A stretch of DNA of 9,851 bases from Planctomycetales bacterium (lineage in GTDB: Bacteria; 4484-113; JAFGCY01), in assembly GCA_024645305.1 (NCBI GenBank), contig JAHEFU010000100.1, forward strand, positions 1-9,851. Reading direction: 5' to 3'. Position numbers and translations under genes: made by a program. The notes beneath the pieces are model-generated. The model was not told the DNA's origin and did no database searches. It worked only from the letters and a program-made list of their open reading frames with translations. Shown one piece after another: positions 1-7,134 of this stretch (within the stretch, counting starts at the first letter, position 1; the number at the start of each line of letters is the position of its first letter).

Positions 1-2641
1 CAAAGCCGGAGGTTGAATAGCTGTCGATCACACCGTCACGGATCGGGCCGTTGACGTATGTCTTGTTCAACGTGTTGCCATCAATCTGGTAGGCGACACC
101 ACCGTTGCCGAGCTGGTCTGACTGGTTGAGCATGAACAGGCTGTCGTAGCTGCCGCCCACGATTGGCATGGAGCCCTCGTTGGCAACCCAGGCGTTGAGG
201 TCTACGAATGCGGACCCCATCCACTGCTTCTGCAGGAACGCGGCGTTGTGCCTGTATGCCAGATACGGGCCACCCTGCCTGTCGGTGCTGAGACGGATAC
301 CCGTGGGCTCGTTGCCGATCCCTTCCTCGTAGACGTTCCATGCGTTTCCGTTCGCGCTGCCATAGACCGCCAGGCCAAGGCCGCTGCGGGTGGCAACGTA
401 GATCCCGTCCTCGTTGTCCTCGACGGTCAGTTCGAGTCCAAGGTAGTCCGTACCCTCAATCAGGGCAAGTTCCTGCTCGCCGAACTGGTCACCCAGGCGC
501 GAGACGTGCATGTTGTAGCCGGTGCGGTCCATGATGATGGTCTGGCCCTCACCGGGGATACGCAGTGCACTGACCTCAGAACCACCACCACTCCAACCGA
601 CCTCCTGGCCGGCGGTCCAGCCGTTGCCGGTGTCGTAGTGGATCCTGGATTTGGTCCCCGGCGTGCCGGCGAAGATGTAGCTTCCTTCCAAATCAAACAC
701 AAGGTCAAGGCCCGTCGTGATCTGGCCGTTCGGACCGATCTGGCTGAACGTATTCCAGGCCGGGGACAGTGCGTCACGTGTCGTGTGGAACAGCCCGAGG
801 ACATAGCCGATGGCAAGCTCCATGCGCTCTGTGTATTCGTTGTATTCAAGATCAAGGGTCTCGACGTCAGCGGTGGCAATCGACACAGTACTGGAATTGC
901 CATCTTCAGGATCCACGACCGCCCACATCAGCTGGCCGTCCTGTGTGTAGACAACTTCATACATGCCGCTCACAGGGTTGTACTCGGCGTCCAGCAGTCC
1001 GGGGTTGATGGCACCCTCATGGATCGTCGAGGAGCTGAAGCCTCCGACCTGGTAGGCCACGATGTCATTGCCGAATCCCACCTGCTGGAAGGTCCAGAGA
1101 TTGCCATTTCCATCGGTAACGAGGTCAGACTGCACTTGCTCATTGCTTCCGCTGGAGAAGTAACTGGCCATGCGGAAGCCATCAGAGCCCAGTTCCAGGG
1201 GAACGCGGTAGTCGCCGGAACGGACCTGAACAAGCAGCTTGCCATTGAATGCCACCGGTTCGGAGATGAAGCGGTACAGGCCGGTGTCGTTAAGCTCCGG
1301 CTGGCTGTAGATCGGCCAGCTGCTCAACTCCTCAAGGCCCTGGTCCGTGATCCGGCTGGCGATCACTGCGCTGCGCATCGTATCAATGTAGAACGCGATG
1401 TAGTCACCGCTGAGCGGGTCAGTCGCCAGGCGTGGTGTGTAGGCGTGGCGGTACTGGTGGCTGCTCGCCGCGATTACCTGTGATTCATCCTCCCAGCGTG
1501 GCAGGATCGTCATCGGGAACCAGCTGTAAGAGTACTTCGAATTGCGTACCTGCACGTCAACACGGTACCCACCGGTCGGCAGCTCGAGTTCGAACACAGG
1601 GTCCGCCTGCGTGACACTTATGTAAGTGCTGGCAATGCTGACCTTGTACTCATCGATCGGGTCACCGTCCGGATCGTAGGAACCGGACAGGTCGATGCGC
1701 ACCCGGGAGGGAAACACCAGCGGACTCGGTGTATGGTCAACCACGACCACAGGCGGATTGTCACCGGCGGGATTAATGTAGTCCGTCATGACTGCACTGG
1801 GAGTCTGTCTGCCCGCTGTGTCACAGGCGTAGACAATGTAGCGGTAGATGACTTCCTCCTCCGCGGTCTCATCCACGTACTGAGTTTCCAGGAATGGTTC
1901 AGCTGTCAGTAACTGGAAGTCATCGGATGCAAAGTCAGCGCGGGCCACTCTGTAACCGGCAAAGTCAAGGTCCGCATAGCTGGGGCTCTGCCACCAGGCG
2001 AGGAACACGGCCTGGCCACTGTAGTCCGGCATGATTGTGACCGGCAGCGGGCCGGACCCATCGTCACCGGCGACCCTGAAGGAGCAGGCCTCAACGGTCT
2101 GCTGGCCGGCAGGTACGATCACGGAGAAATAGAGATTGCGTTCCGCAGAAATGTAGTCCAGCGGATCAGGCAGGCCGACTTCCTGCGAACCGCTGAAGGG
2201 TCCGAGGGTTTTCCATCGTCCATTGCCAAAGTCACTGACGGCGATGTAGTACTCGGCCGACTGGTCCTGCAGGTCGAGATGGACCGCATCAATGAACAGG
2301 CCATCCTCGACACCGCCCACGCCCCAGGCGAACCAGGCAGCATCGTCGGCAGCTTCAAGCAGCAGGCCGTCGAGTCCCGGTGTGGCGGAGGCGGACATGT
2401 CAACCACCCCGGGGCCGGACACCGGCAGCTCGTGCCAGCCGCCCCCGGCGCGGGAGATGCCGCGCTCGATGCCTGCCAGATCTGCAAAGGCAGGCAGTGA
2501 GGTTCGCTCGGCGACTGCCTCGCCGATCACCGGGGTGGAAGCGGCCGGGACATCCATGATGCCACTTCCGCTTCCGCCGCACGATGCAATCAGTGTTGCC
2601 AGCAGCAAAACTGCCAGCATGTTGCAGTAATTCCTCTGCAT
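1..2641 (-). CDS. Large surface lipoprotein with FN3-like and PKD-like domains, C-terminus cut by window edge
   Basis: The frame is open from the ATG at 2641 to the window edge (880 codons; I checked every codon for stops). The N-terminus is a lipoprotein signal: a short hydrophobic run ending in LIAS-C, with C21 the predicted lipidated residue, followed by a Gly/Ser linker, so the product is probably membrane-anchored outside the cytoplasm. Visible segments are a beta-rich domain at about 95-195 (AAWFAWGV, YYIAVSDFGNGRWKTLGPF), an FN3-like domain at about 200-285 (FAGYRVARADF, IYRYIVYA), a PKD-like domain at about 295-380 (IDLSGSYDPDGDPIDEY), and then about 500 residues of short beta-strand-like units with Gly/Asp turns, possibly a propeller. 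The blocks match those of the next gene upstream (2868-6011) in order and almost in residue number, so the two are paralogs. No catalytic motif is visible. Molecular role unknown; binding or adhesion is a guess from the domain types. The ATG sits 5 nt after GGGTGA and directly before a good signal peptide, which fixes the start. Confidence 0.9.
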   Translation of the reverse strand, partial: MQRNYCNMLAVLLLATLIASCGGSGSGIMDVPAASTPVIGEAVAERTSLPAFADLAGIERGISRAGGGWHELPVSGPGVVDMSASATPGLDGLLLEAADDAAWFAWGVGGVEDGLFIDAVHLDLQDQSAEYYIAVSDFGNGRWKTLGPFSGSQEVGLPDPLDYISAERNLYFSVIVPAGQQTVEACSFRVAGDDGSGPLPVTIMPDYSGQAVFLAWWQSPSYADLDFAGYRVARADFASDDFQLLTAEPFLETQYVDETAEEEVIYRYIVYACDTAGRQTPSAVMTDYINPAGDNPPVVVVDHTPSPLVFPSRVRIDLSGSYDPDGDPIDEYKVSIASTYISVTQADPVFELELPTGGYRVDVQVRNSKYSYSWFPMTILPRWEDESQVIAASSHQYRHAYTPRLATDPLSGDYIAFYIDTMRSAVIASRITDQGLEELSSWPIYSQPELNDTGLYRFISEPVAFNGKLLVQVRSGDYRVPLELGSDGFRMASYFSSGSNEQVQSDLVTDGNGNLWTFQQVGFGNDIVAYQVGGFSSSTIHEGAINPGLLDAEYNPVSGMYEVVYTQDGQLMWAVVDPEDGNSSTVSIATADVETLDLEYNEYTERMELAIGYVLGLFHTTRDALSPAWNTFSQIGPNGQITTGLDLVFDLEGSYIFAGTPGTKSRIHYDTGNGWTAGQEVGWSGGGSEVSALRIPGEGQTIIMDRTGYNMHVSRLGDQFGEQELALIEGTDYLGLELTVEDNEDGIYVATRSGLGLAVYGSANGNAWNVYEEGIGNEPTGIRLSTDRQGGPYLAYRHNAAFLQKQWMGSAFVDLNAWVANEGSMPIVGGSYDSLFMLNQSDQLGNGGVAYQIDGNTLNKTYVNGPIRDGVIDSYSTSGF

Positions 2642-2646
2642 ATTAA

Positions 2647-2652
2647 TCACCC
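2647..2652 (-). promoter_or_regulatory. Ribosome binding site of the truncated lipoprotein gene
   Basis: GGGTGA lies 5 nt before the ATG. It is part of a CTACGGGTGA block that also stands in front of the paralog at 6011, although the rest of the two leaders differs. This supports the chosen starts of both genes. Confidence 0.75.
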
Positions 2653-2668
2653 GTAGAGTTGTAGAGTT
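2653..2668 (-). repeat. Perfect 8-bp tandem repeat in the leader
   Basis: On the minus strand the unit AACTCTAC occurs twice without a gap, just upstream of the ribosome binding site. The paralog's leader has only one diverged counterpart, so this looks like a small local duplication. No function is apparent. Confidence 0.6.
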
Positions 2669-2705
2669 CGTCATTGGCAACGGGACTTCCGCTGCCGACG
2701 CGCAT

Positions 2706-2733
2706 AGAATACCCGCTATTCCAGATCAGTAAA
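2706..2733 (-). promoter_or_regulatory. Predicted sigma70-like promoter of the truncated lipoprotein gene
   Basis: TTTACT (2728-2733) and TATTCT (2706-2711) are separated by 16 nt. The predicted start of transcription is near 2699, giving a leader of roughly 58 nt. Both hexamers and the spacing are unchanged in the copy at 6093-6120, while four spacer positions differ. A -10 of TTCTAT with an 18-nt spacer is an equally conserved alternative reading. Confidence 0.6.
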
Positions 2734-2750
2734 GGCCAAAACGGCCGTTC

Positions 2751-2778
2751 TGTCCCCACATGTCCCCTGAATGTCCCC
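2751..2778 (-). promoter_or_regulatory. Three phased GGGGACA boxes, candidate regulator-binding array, copy 1
   Basis: GGGGACA occurs at 2772-2778, 2761-2767 and 2751-2757 on the minus strand, with start-to-start distances of 11 and 10 bp, so the boxes lie on about the same face of the helix. The array ends 17 nt upstream of the proposed -35, about -52 to -79 from the predicted transcription start, a usual position for an activator. All 21 box positions are identical in copy 2. The binding protein is unknown. Confidence 0.55.
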
Positions 2779-2816
2779 CAGGCCACACGGCCGGATTTCC
2801 TGCATGCAACGCGCCA

Positions 2817-2842
2817 AAGGGCAGGCGTTGCCACCTGCCCTT
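2817..2842 (-). terminator. Strong hairpin downstream of the complete lipoprotein gene
   Basis: Starting 25 nt after the stop codon at 2868, the minus strand forms an 11-bp stem (AAGGGCAGGTG with CGCCTGCCCTT, one G-T wobble) closed by a GCAA tetraloop. It is followed by only three T residues and then GC-rich sequence, so it is not a classical intrinsic terminator. It may act as a weak or factor-assisted terminator or as a 3'-end stabiliser. It separates this gene from the promoter of the next. Confidence 0.6.
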
Positions 2843-2867
2843 CGAACACTTTCCAATATAGAATCAG

Positions 2868-5800
2868 CTAATTGGTGCTCCAGATCCTCAGGGTATCAGA
2901 AGCAATATCGTGATAGACCAGGTGCCAGCGGCCATCAGGCCCGATGGCAATTACATGCAAGTTTGACCAGCCGGTGTCCGGCAGGCTCAGCTTCTCAAAG
3001 TCGCCATAGTCATCCCACTCCAGCAGCACATCGTCACCGTTATTGTCAGCTACCAGCCCGAGACTGGTATCGCCGCTGACCAGGGCTGCACTGACGCTGC
3101 GCCGTTGGTCGCCGGCCTGCAGCGGCAGCTCCGTTGTTTCCAGCACACCATCCCTGAAGACAATGCGAAGCGCATTGCCATTTACACCATCCGCCACGTA
3201 ATAACTGGCCCCGAATTGCGTTGTTGAATCCCTGAACCAGGCAGCGGCAAAGCGCCGGCCGTCCAGCTGGTCGTTACGCGACAGCATCTCCGGGGCCTGA
3301 AAGAGGGCGCTGCTGCTTCCGTCCTGGCCAATCAGATGCGAAATCTGGTGGATGTCAGAGATGCCATCCCCACCATGCATCACAATCCCGGACCAGTCAG
3401 CATCCGCTGCCAGCGCTCCGCGCCAGATATTTGCTGCATCTGTTGTGGTCTGGTAGGGAGTGGCAAATGAATCCGCACCGGTCAGACTGTCATCGAGCTT
3501 GGAGCGGTCACAGAGCCACAAGGCCCTGCTGCCGCTTGCCAGAATCGGGAAGGCGAAACTGTTGAATGTCACATCGCTGCTGACAGGTGCAATTCCCCCC
3601 AGGCTGACATGTTTGAAATCAGCATGACTCTGGCCGGCCAGGGACAGGAAAACACTCTGACCATCTGAGGCAAGCGACATGTCACTCGCACTGCCCAGAT
3701 CGAGCGGGTCCGTCCAGACCAGGGCATCGGAGCTGGAAACGAGCTTGTTTCCGTAAGCGCCATTGTAGACAACATACAGACGCTCATCATCGCAGGCGGC
3801 CTGCAGCTGAAAGCCAAAAGCGCCCGTGTTGCTGACTGTGTAAGCAGGCGCAACGCTGCCATCGCTGGCAATGTCCGCCACCACAATCCTGTCCTGGGTG
3901 CTCAGGAAGTCCAGCATACGCACACTGTCATCCTGGAGGCTCGGACTGAGCCTGAAGACGTCGATCAGGCTGTTTTCCGAAAGCGGAGGCAGCTCAGCGT
4001 AAGTGCCGGCGTCCAGCTCATAGAAGCGCAGTGTCGTGGAGTTTTCCATAATGGGCAGCAACTTCTTGGCTGCACCAAAATAGATGCGAGGGACAAAGTC
4101 ATACGCCGGATAACACGGCGGATCAAACGGCATGCTCCAGGTTTCGCTCTCATTGTCCAGGATCCTCAGCTCCATGTAATTGACGAAGGGGGCAAAGAAG
4201 TACATATCACCCGTCAGAGGATCAGCCTGCAGCGCTGCATTGGCTAATCCTGAAAAAGCAAATACTTCCGTATCCAGCTGCTCGAGCTGTTGATCGAACC
4301 TGATCCAGTGGCCGTTCTGATTCTCGACATAGGCAATATCGAAGCACTGCAGCTTCGGATTGGCACCAGCCACGAGTTCGCCATCGATACCAGTGGCAAG
4401 TGTGTATTCATTTCCGTTGCTGAGATCATTGGCCACAACATCAATATGGCCGGGCAGGTTGACCGCATGCAGGAACAGCAACCTGTTGCCAACGGGGATC
4501 AGGTAGGACTTGCTGAGATAGCCCACATTTTCAATTTGTTGTGCAGCCAGATAGGAAAGTTCGCTGCCAGACCAGCTGACGAAACGGACATGGCCAGACT
4601 GGGAATACACCGGGAAGCACAGCTTGTCCTGGAACATGCATGCCTGGCCGATGCGCAGGATCCGCTCGGTGTCAGCACGCAGCACATGCGTGCCTGCATT
4701 GCCATCCGCATCCTCTACGCGCAGCTCCAAGTCATTGCTCGACAGGTCGTAGTAGAGTGTGCAAAGTGTATTGTCCGGTTCGAAAATTTCCGCGGATACC
4801 GCCCTGAAGCGCGACGTACTGCGCTTCGCGCCGATCAGTTCCGTGGATTCACTCTGCCAGTCCGGATGGACCTTGAGCAGGGCATTGGCAAAACCCGTCA
4901 GGCTGCCATCGCTGACCGTGCAGAAAATGCTGTAGCAGCCGGGCTGCAGCATAGTTGTCAGCACGGGGCTGGACTGCACAACCGGCTCCACAAAGCTGCC
5001 GAAGTAAAAGGAGTACTCCGTCAGCTCCTCGCCCTCGGGATCGAAGCTGGCTGACAGGTCAAGTGTGACTTCAGCCGGACCAAGCAGAGGACCCTGCGTC
5101 ATTTCCAGCAGGCAGACCGGGCGGGCATTGCCGTTGGGATCCGGACCGCCTGTATGCACGGCACTCAACGAGGATAGTCCGTCGCTGCCATGAAAGCGGA
5201 CGCGGTAGCGGTAGAATTCGCCGTTCTGTACATCGTTGTCAATATACGACGTACCCTGCAGCAGTTCCGCATGCAGCGCTGTGAACTCCCCATCCAGCGA
5301 GGGCGCCCGCTCCACTGAGTAACCGGCAAATCCGATTTTGTGATGGTCAGGACTGAGTGTCCAGTTGACCTGCACAAGACCATCACCTGGTGTCAGAAAC
5401 ATCTCCGCCGGCTGTGGGGCAAGATTATGTCCACTCAGTCCGATCGCGGCACTTTCCAGCAGCAGGCTGGATCCCGCAGGTACCAGCAGAGCCAGGTAAT
5501 GGTTTTCATCATCATTGACAAGCTTGCCCAGCTCAGCTTCATAGTCCAGCACGGTGGATTCCGAGTACGGGCCGGCAAAGCGCCAGCGCCCGCCGGCGAA
5601 GTCCGCTAAACCTATGTAGAATTCCCCATTGACTGCAGAAACATCCACACTGCAGGCAGTCGGCTGCATCAGACCACGGAAACCGTGGATGCCCCACAGC
5701 TGCCAGGCTGCCGTGTCCCCCGCTTCGAAGCGCAGGCCGGCCTGTTCCAGGCTCACTCCGCTGGAACGGTCTACCAGGGCTGTCTGGGCCAGATTGAGGT

Positions 5801-6011
5801 CAAACCAGCCACTGTCAGTCGCGCTGACACTGCGGCCTGCTTCATATAGTTCAGATATTCCCGGCAGGCCATCCATGGCGTCCGCCGGAACTTCGGTGCC
5901 AGGCTGGCCATCGCCAGCCGGGGGCAGGGCAAGCCCTGCATTACTGCCTCCGCAGGAGGCTGTGGCTAATACTGCCAGTAGAACCAGCAGCATGAGGCAA
6001 CACTTCTTCAT
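2868..6011 (-). CDS. Large surface lipoprotein with FN3-like and PKD-like domains, complete paralog
   Basis: This is a 1047-residue protein with a lipoprotein signal: MKK, a Leu/Val/Ala-rich core, then TASC with C20 as the predicted lipidated residue (Thr at -3 is less common). After a Gly/Pro-rich linker come a beta-rich domain at about 95-195 (AAWQLWGI, FYIGLADFAGGRWRFAGPYS), an FN3-like domain at about 205-285 (VNWTLSPD, GFAGYSVERAP, YRYRVRF), a PKD-like domain at about 298-382 (LDLSASFDPEGEELTEYSF), and about 650 residues of beta-strand repeats ending in WHLVYHDIASDTLRIWSTN, reminiscent of degenerate propeller blades. No enzyme motif was found. The same layout is present in the gene that follows (1-2641), and both share upstream element and ribosome binding site, so they form a tandem duplicated pair. 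The start at 6011 has GGGTGA 6 nt upstream. Lines sampled by hand here are near 52-57% G+C, lower than the metallopeptidase gene. Function unknown; an exported, anchored binding protein is the most I would infer. Confidence 0.92.
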   Translation of the reverse strand: MKKCCLMLLVLLAVLATASCGGSNAGLALPPAGDGQPGTEVPADAMDGLPGISELYEAGRSVSATDSGWFDLNLAQTALVDRSSGVSLEQAGLRFEAGDTAAWQLWGIHGFRGLMQPTACSVDVSAVNGEFYIGLADFAGGRWRFAGPYSESTVLDYEAELGKLVNDDENHYLALLVPAGSSLLLESAAIGLSGHNLAPQPAEMFLTPGDGLVQVNWTLSPDHHKIGFAGYSVERAPSLDGEFTALHAELLQGTSYIDNDVQNGEFYRYRVRFHGSDGLSSLSAVHTGGPDPNGNARPVCLLEMTQGPLLGPAEVTLDLSASFDPEGEELTEYSFYFGSFVEPVVQSSPVLTTMLQPGCYSIFCTVSDGSLTGFANALLKVHPDWQSESTELIGAKRSTSRFRAVSAEIFEPDNTLCTLYYDLSSNDLELRVEDADGNAGTHVLRADTERILRIGQACMFQDKLCFPVYSQSGHVRFVSWSGSELSYLAAQQIENVGYLSKSYLIPVGNRLLFLHAVNLPGHIDVVANDLSNGNEYTLATGIDGELVAGANPKLQCFDIAYVENQNGHWIRFDQQLEQLDTEVFAFSGLANAALQADPLTGDMYFFAPFVNYMELRILDNESETWSMPFDPPCYPAYDFVPRIYFGAAKKLLPIMENSTTLRFYELDAGTYAELPPLSENSLIDVFRLSPSLQDDSVRMLDFLSTQDRIVVADIASDGSVAPAYTVSNTGAFGFQLQAACDDERLYVVYNGAYGNKLVSSSDALVWTDPLDLGSASDMSLASDGQSVFLSLAGQSHADFKHVSLGGIAPVSSDVTFNSFAFPILASGSRALWLCDRSKLDDSLTGADSFATPYQTTTDAANIWRGALAADADWSGIVMHGGDGISDIHQISHLIGQDGSSSALFQAPEMLSRNDQLDGRRFAAAWFRDSTTQFGASYYVADGVNGNALRIVFRDGVLETTELPLQAGDQRRSVSAALVSGDTSLGLVADNNGDDVLLEWDDYGDFEKLSLPDTGWSNLHVIAIGPDGRWHLVYHDIASDTLRIWSTN

Positions 6012-6017
6012 GACAAT

Positions 6018-6023
6018 TCACCC
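6018..6023 (-). promoter_or_regulatory. Ribosome binding site of the complete lipoprotein gene
   Basis: GGGTGA lies 6 nt before the ATG at 6011, inside the CTACGGGTGA block shared with the paralog's leader. Confidence 0.75.
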
Positions 6024-6041
6024 GTAGAACTTGTTAGTGCT

Positions 6042-6057
6042 GCCGAATCGATTCAGC
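6042..6057 (-). promoter_or_regulatory. Palindrome in the leader, possible operator
   Basis: The 16-bp sequence GCTGAATCGATTCGGC is a dyad with a perfect 10-bp core (GAATCGATTC) and one mismatched pair in the arms. It lies between the predicted transcription start and the ribosome binding site of the complete lipoprotein gene, where a bound repressor could block transcription. The paralog's leader has no counterpart. A chance palindrome is possible. Confidence 0.35.
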
Positions 6058-6092
6058 TTTTGCGGGAGTCACCCCGCCTTGTCGACGCGGAT

Positions 6093-6120
6093 AGAATACC
6101 CGGCATTTCTGATCAGTAAA
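6093..6120 (-). promoter_or_regulatory. Predicted sigma70-like promoter of the complete lipoprotein gene
   Basis: TTTACT (6115-6120) and TATTCT (6093-6098) are separated by 16 nt, exactly as in the paralog. The predicted transcription start near 6086 gives a leader of about 75 nt. Confidence 0.6.
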
Positions 6121-6137
6121 GGCCAAATCGGCTGTTC

Positions 6138-6165
6138 TGTCCCCACATGTCCCCCAAATGTCCCC
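6138..6165 (-). promoter_or_regulatory. Three phased GGGGACA boxes, candidate regulator-binding array, copy 2
   Basis: GGGGACA lies at 6159-6165, 6148-6154 and 6138-6144 on the minus strand with 11- and 10-bp periods, ending 17 nt before the -35. This geometry is identical to copy 1. An inverted GGGACA at 6169-6174 lies next to the distal box. Confidence 0.55.
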
Positions 6166-6174
6166 AAAGGGACA
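6159..6174 (-). terminator. Small hairpin downstream of the phosphotransferase gene, weak terminator candidate
   Basis: TGTCCC and GGGACA can pair in a 6-bp stem around a TTTG loop, about 46 nt past the stop codon at 6220. There is no clear T-tract and the right arm is the distal GGGGACA box, so it could equally be part of the regulatory array. No better terminator was seen between this gene and the next promoter. Confidence 0.3.
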
Positions 6175-6191
6175 GCAAGCGCAGGACAGCG

Positions 6192-6221
6192 TGAGGCCTG
6201 TCTGAATGAGGCCTGAGGCCT
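6192..6221 (-). repeat. Three copies of the self-complementary-core 8-mer AGGCCTCA
   Basis: On the plus strand TGAGGCCT occurs at 6192-6199, 6207-6214 and 6214-6221; the last two share one base. The cluster begins in the stop codon of the phosphotransferase gene. The AGGCCT cores are palindromic and could pair with each other in the transcript. No known element is recognised. Confidence 0.5.
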
Positions 6222-7116
6222 ATTCTGAGAGGACTTCAGCCAGCACCCTTTGCTGCTCCCTGCGCTGCTCCGGGGCATGCCCATTGTCCCCTGCCAGCTG
6301 GATCAGCACCTTCCACAGGGCCCAGCCGCGGCCCCTGTCCCAGGTTGCCTGATCCACCGCCAGGTCACGGCGGAACACTGCGCGGGACGGCGGATCCAGC
6401 ATGGTCCAGGCAATAGCCAGGTCACAGGCGGGATCCCCCACCGCCATGTTGCCGAAATCAATCACGGCGGACAGTTTCCCGTCCGCGACAAGCAGGTTGC
6501 CTGCACTGACATCCCCGTGCAGCCAGACCGGGGCCCCCTCCCAGCTGGAAGCCAGGGCCTGGTCCCAGATCGCAAGCACCATATCCCCGTCAATCCGCCC
6601 CGCCAGCTGTTGCGTGGCCCTGCGGGTTTCCGGATCGTACGTTGCCAGGGGACCGCCGCGCTGGAAATTGCGCTGACCGGGAGTCGGACCACCGGCGGGA
6701 TCAATCGCCTGCAATGTCCTGAGGAAGAGCGCCAGATCACCTGCCAACTGTTCCAGGCTGGCAATCCTGTCCAGCCGGGCGCACTCTCCGGGGAGCCAGC
6801 GATAGACGGACCATTGCCAGGGATAGCCGGCTGCGGGTGCGCCCAACGCCAGGGGCTGTGGGATCGGCAGGGGCAGCTGGGCTGCCAGCCGGGGCAGCCA
6901 GGCATGCTCAGTGGCAACCTGGGACGCGTAGCGCTGTGCACTGGGCAGGCGCACGAGCATGTCCTCCCCCAGCCGGAATGTGCGGTTGTCCCAGCCGCCG
7001 GGCTCCACGGCACTGACCGGCAGATGCGCCCAGCGCGGGAACTGGTGGGCGACCAGGCTCATCACCAGCGCTGGATCAATCCGCGGATCATCCATGCCGG
7101 GGGACTGCTCAGCCAT
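6220..7116 (-). CDS. Phosphotransferase of the aminoglycoside-phosphotransferase / choline-kinase fold
   Basis: This 298-residue cytoplasmic protein shows the hallmarks of the APH-type kinase-like fold, whose members transfer phosphate from ATP to hydroxyl groups of small molecules. The nucleotide-binding region is near 40-75 (GGWDNRTFRLG, then LVRLP, with R56 near the expected beta3 Lys position, and E70 in a VATEHAWLP helix). The catalytic loop is WLHGDVSAGNLLV, with H200, D202 as the catalytic base and N207; the metal-binding segment is VIDFGNMAVGDPACDLA, with D220. Length is normal for the family. The start has GGGAG 6 nt upstream at 7123-7127. It follows the metallopeptidase gene by 18 nt, so the two are probably co-transcribed. 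The substrate cannot be read from the sequence. Many chromosomal proteins of this family are not resistance enzymes, so I do not call aminoglycoside resistance. Confidence 0.9.
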   Translation of the reverse strand: MAEQSPGMDDPRIDPALVMSLVAHQFPRWAHLPVSAVEPGGWDNRTFRLGEDMLVRLPSAQRYASQVATEHAWLPRLAAQLPLPIPQPLALGAPAAGYPWQWSVYRWLPGECARLDRIASLEQLAGDLALFLRTLQAIDPAGGPTPGQRNFQRGGPLATYDPETRRATQQLAGRIDGDMVLAIWDQALASSWEGAPVWLHGDVSAGNLLVADGKLSAVIDFGNMAVGDPACDLAIAWTMLDPPSRAVFRRDLAVDQATWDRGRGWALWKVLIQLAGDNGHAPEQRREQQRVLAEVLSE

Positions 7117-7122
7117 AATTTA

Positions 7123-7127
7123 CTCCC
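7123..7127 (-). promoter_or_regulatory. Ribosome binding site of the phosphotransferase gene
   Basis: GGGAG lies 6 nt before the ATG at 7116, inside the 18-nt gap after the metallopeptidase stop codon. This favours the upstream ATG over the second in-frame ATG at codon 8. Confidence 0.7.
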
Positions 7128-7134
7128 GGCGGAT

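Larger units (their letters stand above)
2696..2780 (-). repeat. Duplicated 85-bp upstream element, copy 1
   Basis: This stretch aligns without gaps to 6083-6167 with 75 of 85 positions identical. It lies upstream of the lipoprotein gene that starts at 2641, as the other copy lies upstream of the paralog starting at 6011. Similarity falls off sharply at both ends. It contains the promoter-like hexamers and the GGGGACA boxes annotated separately. It could be the retained promoter of a gene-plus-promoter duplication, or a short dispersed intergenic repeat; its fixed position before two paralogs favours the first. Confidence 0.85.
6083..6167 (-). repeat. Duplicated 85-bp upstream element, copy 2
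   Basis: This is the partner of 2696-2780, 88% identical without gaps, upstream of the complete lipoprotein gene. The ten differences lie next to or between the proposed -10, -35 and GGGGACA boxes and never within them. Confidence 0.85.

Noticed and set aside
248..1483. A 411-codon open frame on the plus strand.
   Set aside because: It lies in exact antisense codon register to the truncated lipoprotein gene, has no export signal or recognisable motif, and the minus-strand frame is open over all 880 codons with coherent domains and a clear start. It is a shadow of a stop-poor GC-rich gene.
2751..2778. The GGGGACA repeats as a CRISPR array.
   Set aside because: Units are 7 bp with 3-4 bp between them and only three per site, far too short for repeats and spacers, and no cas gene is present.
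4290..5054. A 254-codon open frame on the plus strand inside the complete lipoprotein gene.
   Set aside because: No ribosome binding site or domain is visible, and it is fully contained in a well-supported gene on the other strand.
6220..7116. Antibiotic (aminoglycoside) resistance gene.
   Set aside because: Only the general kinase-like fold motifs are visible. There is no mobile element or resistance context, and many family members act on other substrates.
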